A DNA stretch of 53,250 nt from Slackia sp. (GCA_030525985.1 JAUNDR010000002.1:1-53250); one strand, 5' to 3'. Shown: positions 16,458-25,057, counted from the stretch's first letter. Translations and numbers: made by a program. Notes: a model not told the origin generated them from the sequence alone.

Positions 16458-18362
16458 TTACGCCCGCATCTTCCCCATCGCACCGAGCTTCTCGCGAATG
16501 CGATCCGCCATGCTTTCGGCATCGATGCCGATTTCCTTATGCAGAAGCGGCACTTTGCCTTGGCTGACGAAGCGGTCGGGAATGCCGAACGTCAACACAG
16601 GCGGCATCTTCGCCGGCGGGTCGACCGCGAGCGCCGCGAGCACTCCTTCGCCGATGCCGCCGCGAATCACGCCCTCCTCGGCCGTCGCCACCAGCCCGCA
16701 TTCTTCCGCCGCCGCGCGCGCCGCAGCTTCGTCGAAGGGCTTGATCCAGCGCATATCGACGACGCGAACGCCGATGCCTTCGCGCGCAAGGATATCGGCG
16801 GCGCCTTCGGCTTCTTGCACCATGCGGCCGAACGCCAGGATGGCCGCATCATCTCCTTCGCGCGTCGTGCGCGATTTGCCCATCTCGAGAACCTGCGGGG
16901 TCTCAGGGAGCTCGACGCCGCGCGCCTCGCCGCGCGGATAGCGCAGCGTGACGGGACCCTTCAAAGACAATGCCGTGTGCAGCATATGCACGAGCTCCGC
17001 CTCGTCGGATGGCGCCATGACCTTCATGTTCGGAATCATGCGCGTATAGGCGATGTCGAACACGCCGTGATGCGTCGGGCCGTCGTCGCCCACCAACCCG
17101 GCGCGATCGAGGCAGAACACCACGTCCAAATCGGGCAGCGCGTTGTTGATCACCATCTGGTCGACCGCACGCTGCATGAACGTGGAATAGATCGCCACGA
17201 CCGGCTTCTTGCCGCCGATGGCAAGACCGCTTGCCAATGCGACCGCATGCTCTTCGGCGATGCCGGTGTCGATGAACCGCTTCGGATACTTCTCCGCAAA
17301 CGCATTCAATCCCGTTCCGTCTTTCATCGCCGCGGTGATCGCCACGATGTCGGAATCGCTCTGCGCCTCGCGTACGAGCGCATTTCCGAAAACGCTCGTG
17401 TATTTCGGCGCAGACGAAGACCCCTTTTTCACCTCGCCCGTGGCAAGGTCGAACGGCCCCACCCCGTGGAATACGTCGGGGCGGCGCTCGGCAGGCTCGT
17501 AGCCCATGCCCTTCTTGGTAACCACGTGCATAAGCACCGGCACCTGGGCTTCGAGCACCACGCTCAAGGTGTGCTTGAGCGCCGTTATGTCGTGGCCGGG
17601 AACAGGCGCCGTGCACAAGAATCCGAGTTTCTCGAAAATCATCTCGTCGGGGATGATCATCTGCTTGATCGAATCTTTCACGTTGCGGCCGAAATCGACC
17701 AGGCCATGACCCCATTCTCCCTGGGCCTCAAGCGCACTTTGGATGCCGTCGCGCGCCTGGGTGTATTCGCGCGAAGCGCGCTTGTGTCCGAGATATTTCG
17801 CCAAAGCGCCCACATTGCGCGAGATGGACATCTCGTTGTCGTTGAGGATGACCACCATGGGCGTCTGAAGCTGGCCCGCATGATTGAGCGCCTCGAACGC
17901 CATGCCGCCCGACAAGGCTGCATCGCCGATGATCGTGACGATTTTCTCGTCGCTGCCGCGCAAATCGCGCGCCATGGCAAGGCCGAGCGCCACCGACACC
18001 GAATCGGACGCATGACCTGAAGGATGCACGTCGTAAGCGCTTTCCGCGGCCTTCGGAAAGCCTGACATGCCCTTGTATTGGCGCAGGGTGTCGAACATGC
18101 CCAAGCGGCCGGTGACCAGCTTATGCGCATACGACTGATGCCCCACGTCGAACAGAAGCTTGTCGTGGGGGCAGTCGAGCAGGCTGTGACAGGCGAGGGT
18201 CAGCTCAACCACGCCGAGGCTCGGCGCCACATGGCCGCCGTTTTTCGAGGTGGTGGCAAGGATCTGCTCGCGTATTTCAGACGCGAGGATGGAAAGCTCC
18301 TCATCGGTGAGGAGCTTGAGGTCGGCGGGCGACGATATCATGTCAAGAATGCGGTTTTCCAT
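16458..18362 (-). CDS. dxs: 1-deoxy-D-xylulose-5-phosphate synthase
   Basis: The 634-residue protein is full length. It condenses pyruvate and glyceraldehyde 3-phosphate to DXP, the first step of the MEP isoprenoid pathway, using thiamine diphosphate. Visible motifs are KNGGHVAPSLGVVELTLA at the N-terminus, LLFDVGHQSYAHKLVTGR, the ThDP motif GDAALSGGMAFEALNHAG through VVILNDNEMSISRNVGAL, the catalytic-Glu segment DTGIAEEHAVALASGLAIGG, the DRAG motif LDRAGLVGDDGPTHHGVFDI and a C-terminal transketolase domain. It is last in the minus-strand run asp23-nusB-xseB-dxs, 48 bp after xseB. No terminator is obvious after it. Confidence 0.97.
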   Translation of the reverse strand: MENRILDMISSPADLKLLTDEELSILASEIREQILATTSKNGGHVAPSLGVVELTLACHSLLDCPHDKLLFDVGHQSYAHKLVTGRLGMFDTLRQYKGMSGFPKAAESAYDVHPSGHASDSVSVALGLAMARDLRGSDEKIVTIIGDAALSGGMAFEALNHAGQLQTPMVVILNDNEMSISRNVGALAKYLGHKRASREYTQARDGIQSALEAQGEWGHGLVDFGRNVKDSIKQMIIPDEMIFEKLGFLCTAPVPGHDITALKHTLSVVLEAQVPVLMHVVTKKGMGYEPAERRPDVFHGVGPFDLATGEVKKGSSSAPKYTSVFGNALVREAQSDSDIVAITAAMKDGTGLNAFAEKYPKRFIDTGIAEEHAVALASGLAIGGKKPVVAIYSTFMQRAVDQMVINNALPDLDVVFCLDRAGLVGDDGPTHHGVFDIAYTRMIPNMKVMAPSDEAELVHMLHTALSLKGPVTLRYPRGEARGVELPETPQVLEMGKSRTTREGDDAAILAFGRMVQEAEGAADILAREGIGVRVVDMRWIKPFDEAAARAAAEECGLVATAEEGVIRGGIGEGVLAALAVDPPAKMPPVLTFGIPDRFVSQGKVPLLHKEIGIDAESMADRIREKLGAMGKMRA

Positions 18363-18410
18363 ATATCCAGCCTTCGTTCGCGTGCGCTCGGCACGATAGC
18401 GGAAGAGGCG

Positions 18411-18641
18411 TCAGTGCGCCTCTTCATCGTCGGACATGGGTTCGGAATCGGACTGCATGCGCCCGCCTTCTTCGACGGTCTCCAGAAGTTCCGCAGCCTT
18501 CATTCCGAGCTTCACCGCCTCATCGTACAAATCGAGAGCGGCATCGAGGGGCAGCTCGTCATCGCGCACCTGCGACGCTATTTCGTCCAGGCGGTTGCGG
18601 ATTTCCCCGAAATCGCAGCGCGTCTGCTCGCTTCGCTCCAC
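18411..18641 (-). CDS. xseB: Exodeoxyribonuclease VII small subunit
   Basis: The 76-residue protein fits XseB: FGEIRNRLDEIASQVRDDEL, then PLDAALDLYDEAVKLGMKAA, two helices that pair with the large subunit XseA; the C-terminus is acidic. The start is taken as the GTG at 18641, which lies one base past the nusB stop (TAG at 18643-18645), so translation is probably coupled; no clear ribosome binding site is needed in that case. The catalytic partner xseA is not in the window. Confidence 0.85.
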   Translation of the reverse strand: MERSEQTRCDFGEIRNRLDEIASQVRDDELPLDAALDLYDEAVKLGMKAAELLETVEEGGRMQSDSEPMSDDEEAH

Positions 18642-18642
18642 G

Positions 18643-19176
18643 CTACAAAGACGCCTCGTCGGCAGGAACGGCATCGGCCGCTTCGGCGGCTTCGCCATCC
18701 GCACATGCATCCGTCGGAGCGGACTGGGCGGCGGAAACGCCGTGGATGGGAGCGTTCACGGCACGTTCGAGCGCGCTGTCGCGGGCGATGCGGCCCAAGA
18801 TGCCGTTGACGAAACGATGGGAATCGTCTTCGCCGCCGAACTCCTTCGCAAGCTCCACCGCTTCGTTGATCGACACCGAGACGGGCACGTCGTCCACGTA
18901 TTCCATCTCGAACGCAGCGAGGCGCAAAACGGATCGGTCGACCACGGGCATGCGGTCGATCGCCCAATTCTGGGAGCTTTCGCCGATGGTGCGGTCGAGT
19001 TCGGATTTATGGGAAGACACCCCCATGATCAGCATGCGGGCGTAATCGTCCACGCCCGCCTCGGCGGGCACCAGGCCCTCATCGACCACCTGGTCGGCGG
19101 GCTTGTTCAAAATCTCGCTCTGATACAGAACCTGCAGCGCGCAGCGGCGCGCCAAAGAGCGCTCGTGACGTTTCAT
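18643..19176 (-). CDS. nusB: Transcription antitermination factor NusB
   Basis: The ATG at 19176 follows AGGGAAGAG and gives MKRHERSLARRCALQVLYQS, the classic NusB beginning; the open frame upstream is not used. The helical NusB fold is seen through YARMLIMGVSSHKSELDRTI, NWAIDRMPVVDRSVLRLAAF, SVSINEAVELAKEFGGEDDS and FVNGILGRIARD. NusB binds boxA RNA with NusE (S10) in rRNA antitermination. The last 45 residues are an Ala/Asp-rich extension beyond the normal end, of unknown use. It sits between asp23 and xseB. Confidence 0.95.
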   Translation of the reverse strand: MKRHERSLARRCALQVLYQSEILNKPADQVVDEGLVPAEAGVDDYARMLIMGVSSHKSELDRTIGESSQNWAIDRMPVVDRSVLRLAAFEMEYVDDVPVSVSINEAVELAKEFGGEDDSHRFVNGILGRIARDSALERAVNAPIHGVSAAQSAPTDACADGEAAEAADAVPADEASL

Positions 19177-19213
19177 CTCTTCCCTATCTCGTAGTGCTCG
19201 CGCGTAATGCGCT

Positions 19214-19564
19214 TTACGCCGTAAAACGAATGCCGTCGACATAGACGTCGACCGACGAAACCTTGAAGCCGACCTGGGTGATCACCGCATCGGCGACGGC
19301 CTGGCGGACGTCTGCGGCGACAGCCGGGATGGGCCTGCCGTAGCGCACGTCGATATGCACATCGATATCGACGCCTTCGGTCTCGTTCATGCTGACCTCG
19401 ATGCCCTGGGCGACCGCATTGGACACGAAGCGCGAACGAATGCCCGAGAAAGTAGAAGAGCCGACGCTCGCGACGCCCTCGACCTCTTTGGCGGCGATTG
19501 CCACGATGGTTTCCATGACGCCCGGAGCAAGTCCGAGGCCATCGGCATACAATTCTTCGCTCAT
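19214..19564 (-). CDS. Asp23/Gls24-family envelope stress protein
   Basis: The 116-residue protein starts at ATG 19564 behind AAAGGA. It shows the Asp23 pattern: LGLAPGVMETIVAIAAKEVE, GVASVGSSTFSGIRSR, then EVSMNETEGVDIDVHIDVRY, IPAVAADVRQAVADAVITQV and SSVDVYVDGIRF. Asp23/DUF322 proteins are small cytoplasmic or membrane-associated proteins linked to cell-envelope stress; the one upstream of nusB is common in Gram-positive bacteria. It heads the asp23-nusB-xseB-dxs run; nusB starts 37 bp downstream. Confidence 0.93.
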   Translation of the reverse strand: MSEELYADGLGLAPGVMETIVAIAAKEVEGVASVGSSTFSGIRSRFVSNAVAQGIEVSMNETEGVDIDVHIDVRYGRPIPAVAADVRQAVADAVITQVGFKVSSVDVYVDGIRFTA

Positions 19565-19824
19565 GACGGTCCTTTCGGCTCGTTGTTGATTAAGCATCCC
19601 GTTATTGTACTCCATTCGCCCGACGCTCACGCAACCCCAGCGACTTTCGACCGAAATACCGAAGTCGTCCACAGAACGAACGAGGAGCCGCGCCGCCGTC
19701 GGTAGGCGGCGACGGAACCGCATGCTGCGGAAACGAACCGAACGAACGACAAGCGAGGAAAAGGCCGCGACGACGCGTTAGAATCGAGCCGTCCGATGCA
19801 CCATCACACCGAAGGAGACATACC

Positions 19825-20274
19825 ATGGCCGCCGAAACCGCCGCACCCGTCCGCCTCGACCGCGAAGCCCTGCGCGCCCACGCGCTCGAACTTCACGCAC
19901 GCAACTTCAATTGCGCCCAATGCGTCGCCTGCACGCTGGCGCCTTTCGTCCGCATCGACGCCGATACGGCGTTTCGCGCGACCGAGGGCCTTGGCGGCGG
20001 ATTCGGCGGATTCACCGAGACATGCGGCGCCATCGCGGGAGGCGCCGTGGTGGCGGGGCTCGCCCGCAGCAACGGCTATAGCGACCCCACGAGCAAGGCC
20101 GACACCTACGAGCTTTCCAGGCAGCTGGTCGACGAGTTCCGCTCCCGCGTCGGTTCGACACGCTGCGGAGAAATCAAAGGAACCGAAACCGGCGAAGCGC
20201 TGCGCCCCTGCGACGAATGCATCGCCATCGGACTCGACCTGGCCATCGACATGCTCGAAAGCATGCAGCGCTGA
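19825..20274 (+). CDS. C_GCAxxG_C_C family (putative redox) protein
   Basis: The ATG at 19825 follows GAAGGAG. This 149-residue protein has the name-giving cysteines: FNCAQCVACTLAPF (about 31-45), GFTETCGAIAGGAVVAGL (GCAxxG-type motif), RCGEIKG and RPCDECIAIGLDL at the C-terminus. Members are small, often FeS- or thiol-based redox proteins of anaerobes with unknown reaction. Nothing nearby indicates a partner: it is divergent from the asp23 run, and a terminator separates it from the RidA gene. Between its stop and the terminator lie about 190 bp in which I see no gene. Confidence 0.9.
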   Translation: MAAETAAPVRLDREALRAHALELHARNFNCAQCVACTLAPFVRIDADTAFRATEGLGGGFGGFTETCGAIAGGAVVAGLARSNGYSDPTSKADTYELSRQLVDEFRSRVGSTRCGEIKGTETGEALRPCDECIAIGLDLAIDMLESMQR

Positions 20275-20462
20275 CGCGGCGCGACGAAGCGAAACAAGCC
20301 GCAGCCGAACGCGCGGCGCCGCAGCATGCGCCGGGAGGAGCGCTTCGCGCGGCGCAAAACATGCGCTGGGGGCATTTCGCGCGGCAGGCGCGATGCGGAA
20401 AGACCACGAACATCGGCCCTGCCGCATCGCTCCATCCGTTGCACCGAATCGGCTGCACATGA

Positions 20463-20491
20463 AAAAGACCCGAGAACATCTCGGGTCTTTT
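20463..20491. terminator. Bidirectional intrinsic terminator
   Basis: A perfect 13-bp stem AAAAGACCCGAGA/TCTCGGGTCTTTT with a three-base loop separates two convergent genes (stop at 20274 on plus, stop at 20541 on minus). Confidence 0.93.
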
Positions 20492-20540
20492 CGTACGTCG
20501 GACAAAACATCCGACGCAAAGGCGCATATCGAACGCAGCC

Positions 20541-21806
20541 TTACTTCACGGGCGGGGTGCCCTCGAAGTTGCCGAAAATGGCGTCAATCATAACCGCGGC
20601 CTCGAAGGGCAGGTTCTTCACGCCCACGACGCGACGAGCAGGGGTTCCCTCGGGGAAGAACTCCTTGTACGCCTCGTTCACGGCGTCCATGTCGGCAAGG
20701 TCTTTCACGTAGATGTTCACCTTGACGGCGTCTTCCATCACATGGTCGACGCACTCGATGATGGCTTTGATGTTGGCCAGGGCCTGAAGCGCCTCGGCCT
20801 TCACGCCGCCTTCGACGAGCTTGCCGGTGGCCGGATCGATGCCGAACTGAGCGGAGATGTTGTTGTAGTGCGAGAAGGCCACGGTGTGCGTGGACAGCGG
20901 GCACTTCGGAGCGGCGTCGGTGTTGTTGGCTTCGAGGATCAAGCCGTGACGGTCCTCGACGGCCTGCGGAGGCGTGCCGTCGCCATGGGAAACCACGGCC
21001 TCGACCTGCACGAGGGCATGCAGCGGAAGATCGGCGACCTCCACCACGGTGCGGGCGGGCATGTAGGCCACGGCGCGCGCGATGGCGGAATCGGGGAAGA
21101 ACGTGGTGTAAACCTCGTTCACGGCGTCAAGATCGGCCAAATCGCGCAGGAACACGGTGATCTTCACGATGTCGTCGAACGGAACGTCGACGCTGTTCAG
21201 AACGGCCTTGATGTTCTTCAGGCACTGAGCGGTCTGGGCCTTGATGCCGCCCTCGACGATCTGACCGGTAACGGGGTTGATCGGCAGCTGGGCGGAGATG
21301 TTGTTGTAGTGCGAGAAAGCCACGGTCTGAGAAGACATGACGTTCATCGGGGCATTCGCGGTGTTGTTGACATACTTGAGCAAATCGCCCGCCTGCGGCT
21401 CATTGGGGATGGTTCCCTCGCCGTTGGTCAGCAGCGCCTCGATCTGCACGAGCGCGCCGAAGGGCAGGTCGTCGACGGCAACCACGGTGCGCGTGGGAGC
21501 ATAGGTCGGGAAGAACATCTTCTGAACCTCGTCGACATCGTCCATATCGCGGATGTCCTTGACGAAGACGGTCAGACGGACCACGTCGTTGAGAACGTGA
21601 TCGATGCCCTCGACGATGGCCTCGAGGTTGGCGAAAGCCTGAGCGGCCTGCTCGAGCACGCCGCCTTCGACGAGCTTGCCGGTGGCCGGATCGATGCCCA
21701 GCTGGGCGGAGATGTTGTTGTAGTGCGAGAACGCCACGGTCTGAGAGCTCAACGGGCACTTCGGCGCGTCTTCGACATTGCGCGCCAATACGACATTGTC
21801 ACCCAT
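20541..21806 (-). CDS. Triple RidA (YjgF/YER057c/UK114) domain protein
   Basis: The ATG at 21806 follows AAAGGT and gives 421 residues made of three complete RidA domains (about 15-135, 160-280, 300-421). Each repeats SxTVAFSHYNNISAQ, a DPATGKLVEGGV-like turn, NIKAI..VDHV and a final PxRxVVxVxxLPxxAxVxI strand. RidA proteins are normally 125-130-residue trimers that hydrolyse reactive enamine/imine intermediates; the active-site Arg is kept in all three domains (PTRTVV, PARTVV, PARRVV). A fused trimer in one chain, or a scaffold of trimers, is suggested. It is monocistronic between a terminator and the divergent deformylase-like gene. Confidence 0.93.
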   Translation of the reverse strand: MGDNVVLARNVEDAPKCPLSSQTVAFSHYNNISAQLGIDPATGKLVEGGVLEQAAQAFANLEAIVEGIDHVLNDVVRLTVFVKDIRDMDDVDEVQKMFFPTYAPTRTVVAVDDLPFGALVQIEALLTNGEGTIPNEPQAGDLLKYVNNTANAPMNVMSSQTVAFSHYNNISAQLPINPVTGQIVEGGIKAQTAQCLKNIKAVLNSVDVPFDDIVKITVFLRDLADLDAVNEVYTTFFPDSAIARAVAYMPARTVVEVADLPLHALVQVEAVVSHGDGTPPQAVEDRHGLILEANNTDAAPKCPLSTHTVAFSHYNNISAQFGIDPATGKLVEGGVKAEALQALANIKAIIECVDHVMEDAVKVNIYVKDLADMDAVNEAYKEFFPEGTPARRVVGVKNLPFEAAVMIDAIFGNFEGTPPVK

Positions 21807-22087
21807 GGTTCTACCTTTCTTAACGACACCCATCGGTCATTACGTTCGCAGGCTCTGTTCCCCTGTCCTGCATGCAGTCTTTTCTGCACGCAGCGCATTA
21901 GACGGTACGAAGCGCACGATGTCAACATATTTCAGAAAACCGTTGCCAAACGCGCCGCGCGCCGCCCCGGGCGTGCCGCTTGGGACGCGGCGCGCGGCAC
22001 GGATCGCGTACATTGCGCAAGCATGGACGTGCCGGAAAAGCGTGATACCATACGGCACGATTCGAAACCTGACGGGAAGGACATCCC

Positions 22088-22507
22088 ATGATTAAAGAAC
22101 TCGTGAAAGACGACGCCATCCTCTCGCAGCCGTGCGACAAGGCGACCCCCGCCGACGAGCAGATCGCCCGCGATCTGGTAGACACCCTGCTGGCGACCGA
22201 AGGCGCGGCGTGCTTGGCTGCCAACCAAATCGGCGAGACCAAGGCGATCGTCGCTTATCTTGACGAAAACGACGAGCCGCACATCATGTACAACCCCAAG
22301 CTTTTGCTGGGCTTGGGCGCGTTCAGGGCGGCGGAAGGCTGCCTGACGCGCGACGAGGAAACCGCCGTCACGCGCTACGAACGCGCGAAGATCTCCTACC
22401 ACGAAATCGTCGCCGGCGAGCCAGTGCTGCGCAAAGAGGATTTCCACGGCTGGACCGCGCAGATGCTTCAGCACATGATCGACCACTGCAAAGGCAAGCT
22501 GGTCTAA
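22088..22507 (+). CDS. Peptide-deformylase-like protein lacking the catalytic Glu
   Basis: The ATG at 22088 follows GGGAAGGAC. The 139-residue protein is of the short deformylase type found in anaerobes. Motif 1 is degenerate (GAACLAANQIG, residues 39-49, for GxGLAAxQ), motif 2 is EGCLTRDE (83-90, metal Cys85) and motif 3 is QHMIDH (128-133). The metal His129 and His133 are kept, but the general-base Glu of HExxH is Met130 (codon ATG 22475-22477). GWTAQMLQHMIDHCKGKL otherwise aligns well with family C-termini. Activity as a deformylase is doubtful; a binding or regulatory role is possible. It stands alone, divergent from the RidA gene. Confidence 0.85.
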   Translation: MIKELVKDDAILSQPCDKATPADEQIARDLVDTLLATEGAACLAANQIGETKAIVAYLDENDEPHIMYNPKLLLGLGAFRAAEGCLTRDEETAVTRYERAKISYHEIVAGEPVLRKEDFHGWTAQMLQHMIDHCKGKLV

Positions 22508-22599
22508 CGCTCGGCCGCATTCACGGCAACCGGAGCGGACGACACAGGGCGTGCGGCCTCAGGCTGCGCGCCCTTTATTATTTCGGCAACCGTATGTCT

Positions 22600-22815
22600 C
22601 AGCAAATCCAAGCACAGTCAATCAACTGCATGATTTTTCCCTTTTCCTATCGCCGGAGGCACCGCATACAGTCCCGATTGAGTACGAAGACGGGAATGAG
22701 GAGATGCGAACTGGGGTTTTCCCCTCTATGGCTGCCGATGGCACGCCCCAATGAATAGGAAAACGGAAATTTCGTGCAGTTCGTCGCCGATTCGCTGCAA
22801 ATACGTCGCGCGCCG
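22600..22815. repeat. Inverted-repeat element, copy 2
   Basis: The right part (from about 22753: ATAGGAAAACGGAAATTTCG, then TGCAGTT..., GATTCGCTGCAAATACG) matches the right arm of copy 1 at 16255-16310. The left part (about 22594-22651), read on the minus strand, gives ATAGGAAAAGGGAAAAATCA, then TGCAGTT... and GATTTGCTGAGACATACG, the same unit facing the other way. Short frames through the arms give similar peptides (ELHEISVFLF, QLHDFSLFLS and, in copy 1, EMQEISVFQLS). It lies in an 840-bp gene-free gap after the deformylase-like gene, where I find no convincing gene. Confidence 0.5.
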
Positions 22816-23080
22816 CCCCTGCGAACCGAGCGGTGCGCATGCGCCAAACGAACCATCGGAAAACGTCTCTTGGGGCTTCAATCGGCCGAACCCGCCAGCC
22901 GGTTGCGAATACGGTCCCATCGCAGGGATTCGCAAGCGCTGCCATGACGGACCCCGACACGCCGCAGCGCACGGTCGACCCGCATCCGACATGGACGGGC
23001 GAAACAAGGCGCCGGAACGCACGGGAGACAACTGCCGCAACAACATGCGATCGAACGCACCGGCCGTTCGCGGAATAATA

Positions 23081-23210
23081 CGAAATTGAACCGAATAGCC
23101 CAGAAGTTCAATTTTCCCTGTGATAGAGTACCTACAAATTGAACTTCTTCCTATCGAACTTTTCTGAAAACCCTTTGACAGAGAGAAAGTTCGGGATCGG
23201 TTCAATTTCG
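23081..23210. promoter_or_regulatory. Nested inverted repeats upstream of the HTH-aminotransferase gene
   Basis: Two perfect inverted repeats are nested. The outer one is CGAAATTGAACCGA (23081-23094) with TCGGTTCAATTTCG (23197-23210). The inner one is GAAGTTCAATTT (23103-23114) with AAATTGAACTTC (23136-23147). All four arms share AAATTGAAC. Looser relatives (ATCGAACTTT, AAAGTTCGGGATC) lie between. This looks like an array of operator sites about 140-270 bp before the fusion gene start. A TTGACA occurs at 23175-23180, but no -10 box at normal spacing is clear. Confidence 0.55.
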
Positions 23211-23349
23211 GTTATAAAACCCACAGCGGAATCCTCCGGCCCGTCGCAGACACACACCCCGCTTCCGATAACCCGATCGGAAGCCGCGCACGCAGTCGGG
23301 AGCGCACCCGCATCGGCTAGCGCAATCTTCACGATCCGAAGGAGGCTTC

Positions 23350-24918
23350 ATGCCCCTCGATACCTTCTCCAGACGCTTGAAACAAGCCATGTCCGATTCC
23401 GGCATGAAGCAATCCGACCTTATCGCCGCCGCGGAAACGCTTGGTGAAAAACTGGGAAAAAGCCAGGTCAGCCAATATGTTTCAGGAAAAACGACGCCGC
23501 GCAGGGATGCGGCTGCGCTGCTTGCCCGCATTCTCGGCGTCGATTGCGACTGGCTTATCGCAGGCGCCGCGCCGCCCGCCGACGGACGTCCGTCGGCGGG
23601 CGAAGCCCCCTGCATACCCGCCGTTCGAGCAAGCGCGCGGCTTGCGACCGCCATGCCCGATTCGACGAAACCCGCCCCGAACCCTCGAAGGAGCATCCCG
23701 ATGCGCGAATTCAAAAAATCATCCAAGCTCGACAACGTGCTCTACGATGTGCGCGGACCGGTAGTCGACGAGGCCGCGCGCATGGAACGCGAAGGCCAGC
23801 ATATCCTCAAGCTCAATATAGGCAACCCCGCCCCCTTCGGGTTCCGCACGCCCGACGAGGTCATCGCCGACATGCGCATGCAGCTGCCCGATTGCGAAGG
23901 CTATTCCGATTCGCGCGGTCTGTTCTCCGCGCGCAAGGCGATCATGCAATACGCCCAGATCAAGCACATTCCCAACGTGGACATGGACTCCATCTACACG
24001 GGCAACGGCGTTTCCGAGCTCATTCAAATGTGTATGCAGGCGCTGCTCGACACGGGCGATGAGATCCTCATCCCCTCGCCCGACTATCCGCTGTGGACCG
24101 CATGCGCCACGCTCGCGGGCGGCACGCCGGTGCATTATCTCTGCGACGAGCGGGCCGATTGGTATCCCGATATCGCCGACATCGAGCGCAAGATCACCCC
24201 GCGTACCAAGGCCATCGTCATCATCAATCCCAACAATCCCACGGGCGCGGTCTATCCGCGCGAAGTGCTCCGCGAAATCGTGGAGGTGGCCCGCAAGCAC
24301 CAGCTCATGATCTTCTCCGACGAAATCTACGACCGCTTGTGCATGGACGGAGAAGAGCACGTGTCAATCGCGTCGCTTGCGCCCGATTTGTTCTGCGTGA
24401 CGTTTTCGGGCCTGTCGAAATCGCACATGATCGCGGGCTTCCGTGTCGGATGGATGATCATGTCGGGCGAGAAACGCTGCGCGCGCGACTTCATGCTGGG
24501 CATCAACATGCTTTCCAACATGCGCCTGTGCTCGAACGTGCCCGCTCAATCCATCGTGCAAACGGCGCTCGGCGGACACCAAAGCGTCAAAGATTACGTC
24601 GTGCCGGGCGGACGCGTGCATGAACAGCGCGATTTCGTGTACAACGCGCTCAAAGACATCGACGGCATCTCGGTGGTCAAGCCCAAAGCGGCGTTTTACA
24701 TCTTCCCCAAAATAGACGTGAAGAAGTTCAATATCACCGACGACGAGCAGTTCGCGCTCGACCTGCTGCACCAGAAGAAGATTCTCATCACCCGCGGACA
24801 GGGCTTCAACTGGCATGAGCCCGACCACTTCCGCATCGTGTATCTGCCGCGCATCGAAGTGCTCTCGGAGGCCATGGATAAGCTGCAGGACTTCTTCGCG
24901 CATTATCGCCAGCGCTAA
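23350..24918 (+). CDS. XRE helix-turn-helix fused to class I/II PLP aminotransferase
   Basis: One open frame of 522 codons begins at ATG 23350 behind GAAGGAGG. Residues 1-72 are an XRE HTH (FSRRLKQAMSDSGMKQSDLI, KSQVSQYVSGKTTPRRDAAA, ILGVDCDWLIAG). Residues 73-117 are a Pro/Ala linker. From 118 on comes an AlaA/AspC-like aminotransferase: LNIGNPAPFGF, YTGNGVSELI, SPDYPLW, NPNNPTGAVY, the PLP Lys357 in SGLSKSHMIAGFRVGW and a C-terminal FRIVYLP. A second strong start exists at ATG 23701 (Met118), with AAGGAG seven bases upstream, exactly at the enzyme's natural N-terminus. The frame may therefore give both a fusion and a free enzyme. The likely reaction is alanine/glutamate-type transamination. 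A terminator follows at 25058-25095. Confidence 0.93.
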   Translation: MPLDTFSRRLKQAMSDSGMKQSDLIAAAETLGEKLGKSQVSQYVSGKTTPRRDAAALLARILGVDCDWLIAGAAPPADGRPSAGEAPCIPAVRASARLATAMPDSTKPAPNPRRSIPMREFKKSSKLDNVLYDVRGPVVDEAARMEREGQHILKLNIGNPAPFGFRTPDEVIADMRMQLPDCEGYSDSRGLFSARKAIMQYAQIKHIPNVDMDSIYTGNGVSELIQMCMQALLDTGDEILIPSPDYPLWTACATLAGGTPVHYLCDERADWYPDIADIERKITPRTKAIVIINPNNPTGAVYPREVLREIVEVARKHQLMIFSDEIYDRLCMDGEEHVSIASLAPDLFCVTFSGLSKSHMIAGFRVGWMIMSGEKRCARDFMLGINMLSNMRLCSNVPAQSIVQTALGGHQSVKDYVVPGGRVHEQRDFVYNALKDIDGISVVKPKAAFYIFPKIDVKKFNITDDEQFALDLLHQKKILITRGQGFNWHEPDHFRIVYLPRIEVLSEAMDKLQDFFAHYRQR

Positions 24919-25057
24919 CGGCACGCGCGTCGAAGGGGGGCGCCTTTCCGCCGGCGCTCCTTGTCGCGATGAGCATGCGTGCCCTGCACCGAGCGGCGAA
25001 ACCGTCGTCGCGACGCGGACGGATACACACCGCGACGAAGATACATCCCTTGCAAAC

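Noticed and set aside
16047..18020. A 657-codon plus-strand frame opposite dxs
   Set aside because: Antisense shadow of a full-length DXS with all motifs.
22508..23349. CRISPR or phage attachment site in the repeat-rich gap
   Set aside because: The repeats are inverted, few and unequally spaced, with no spacer-repeat periodicity, and no integrase gene or tRNA is nearby.
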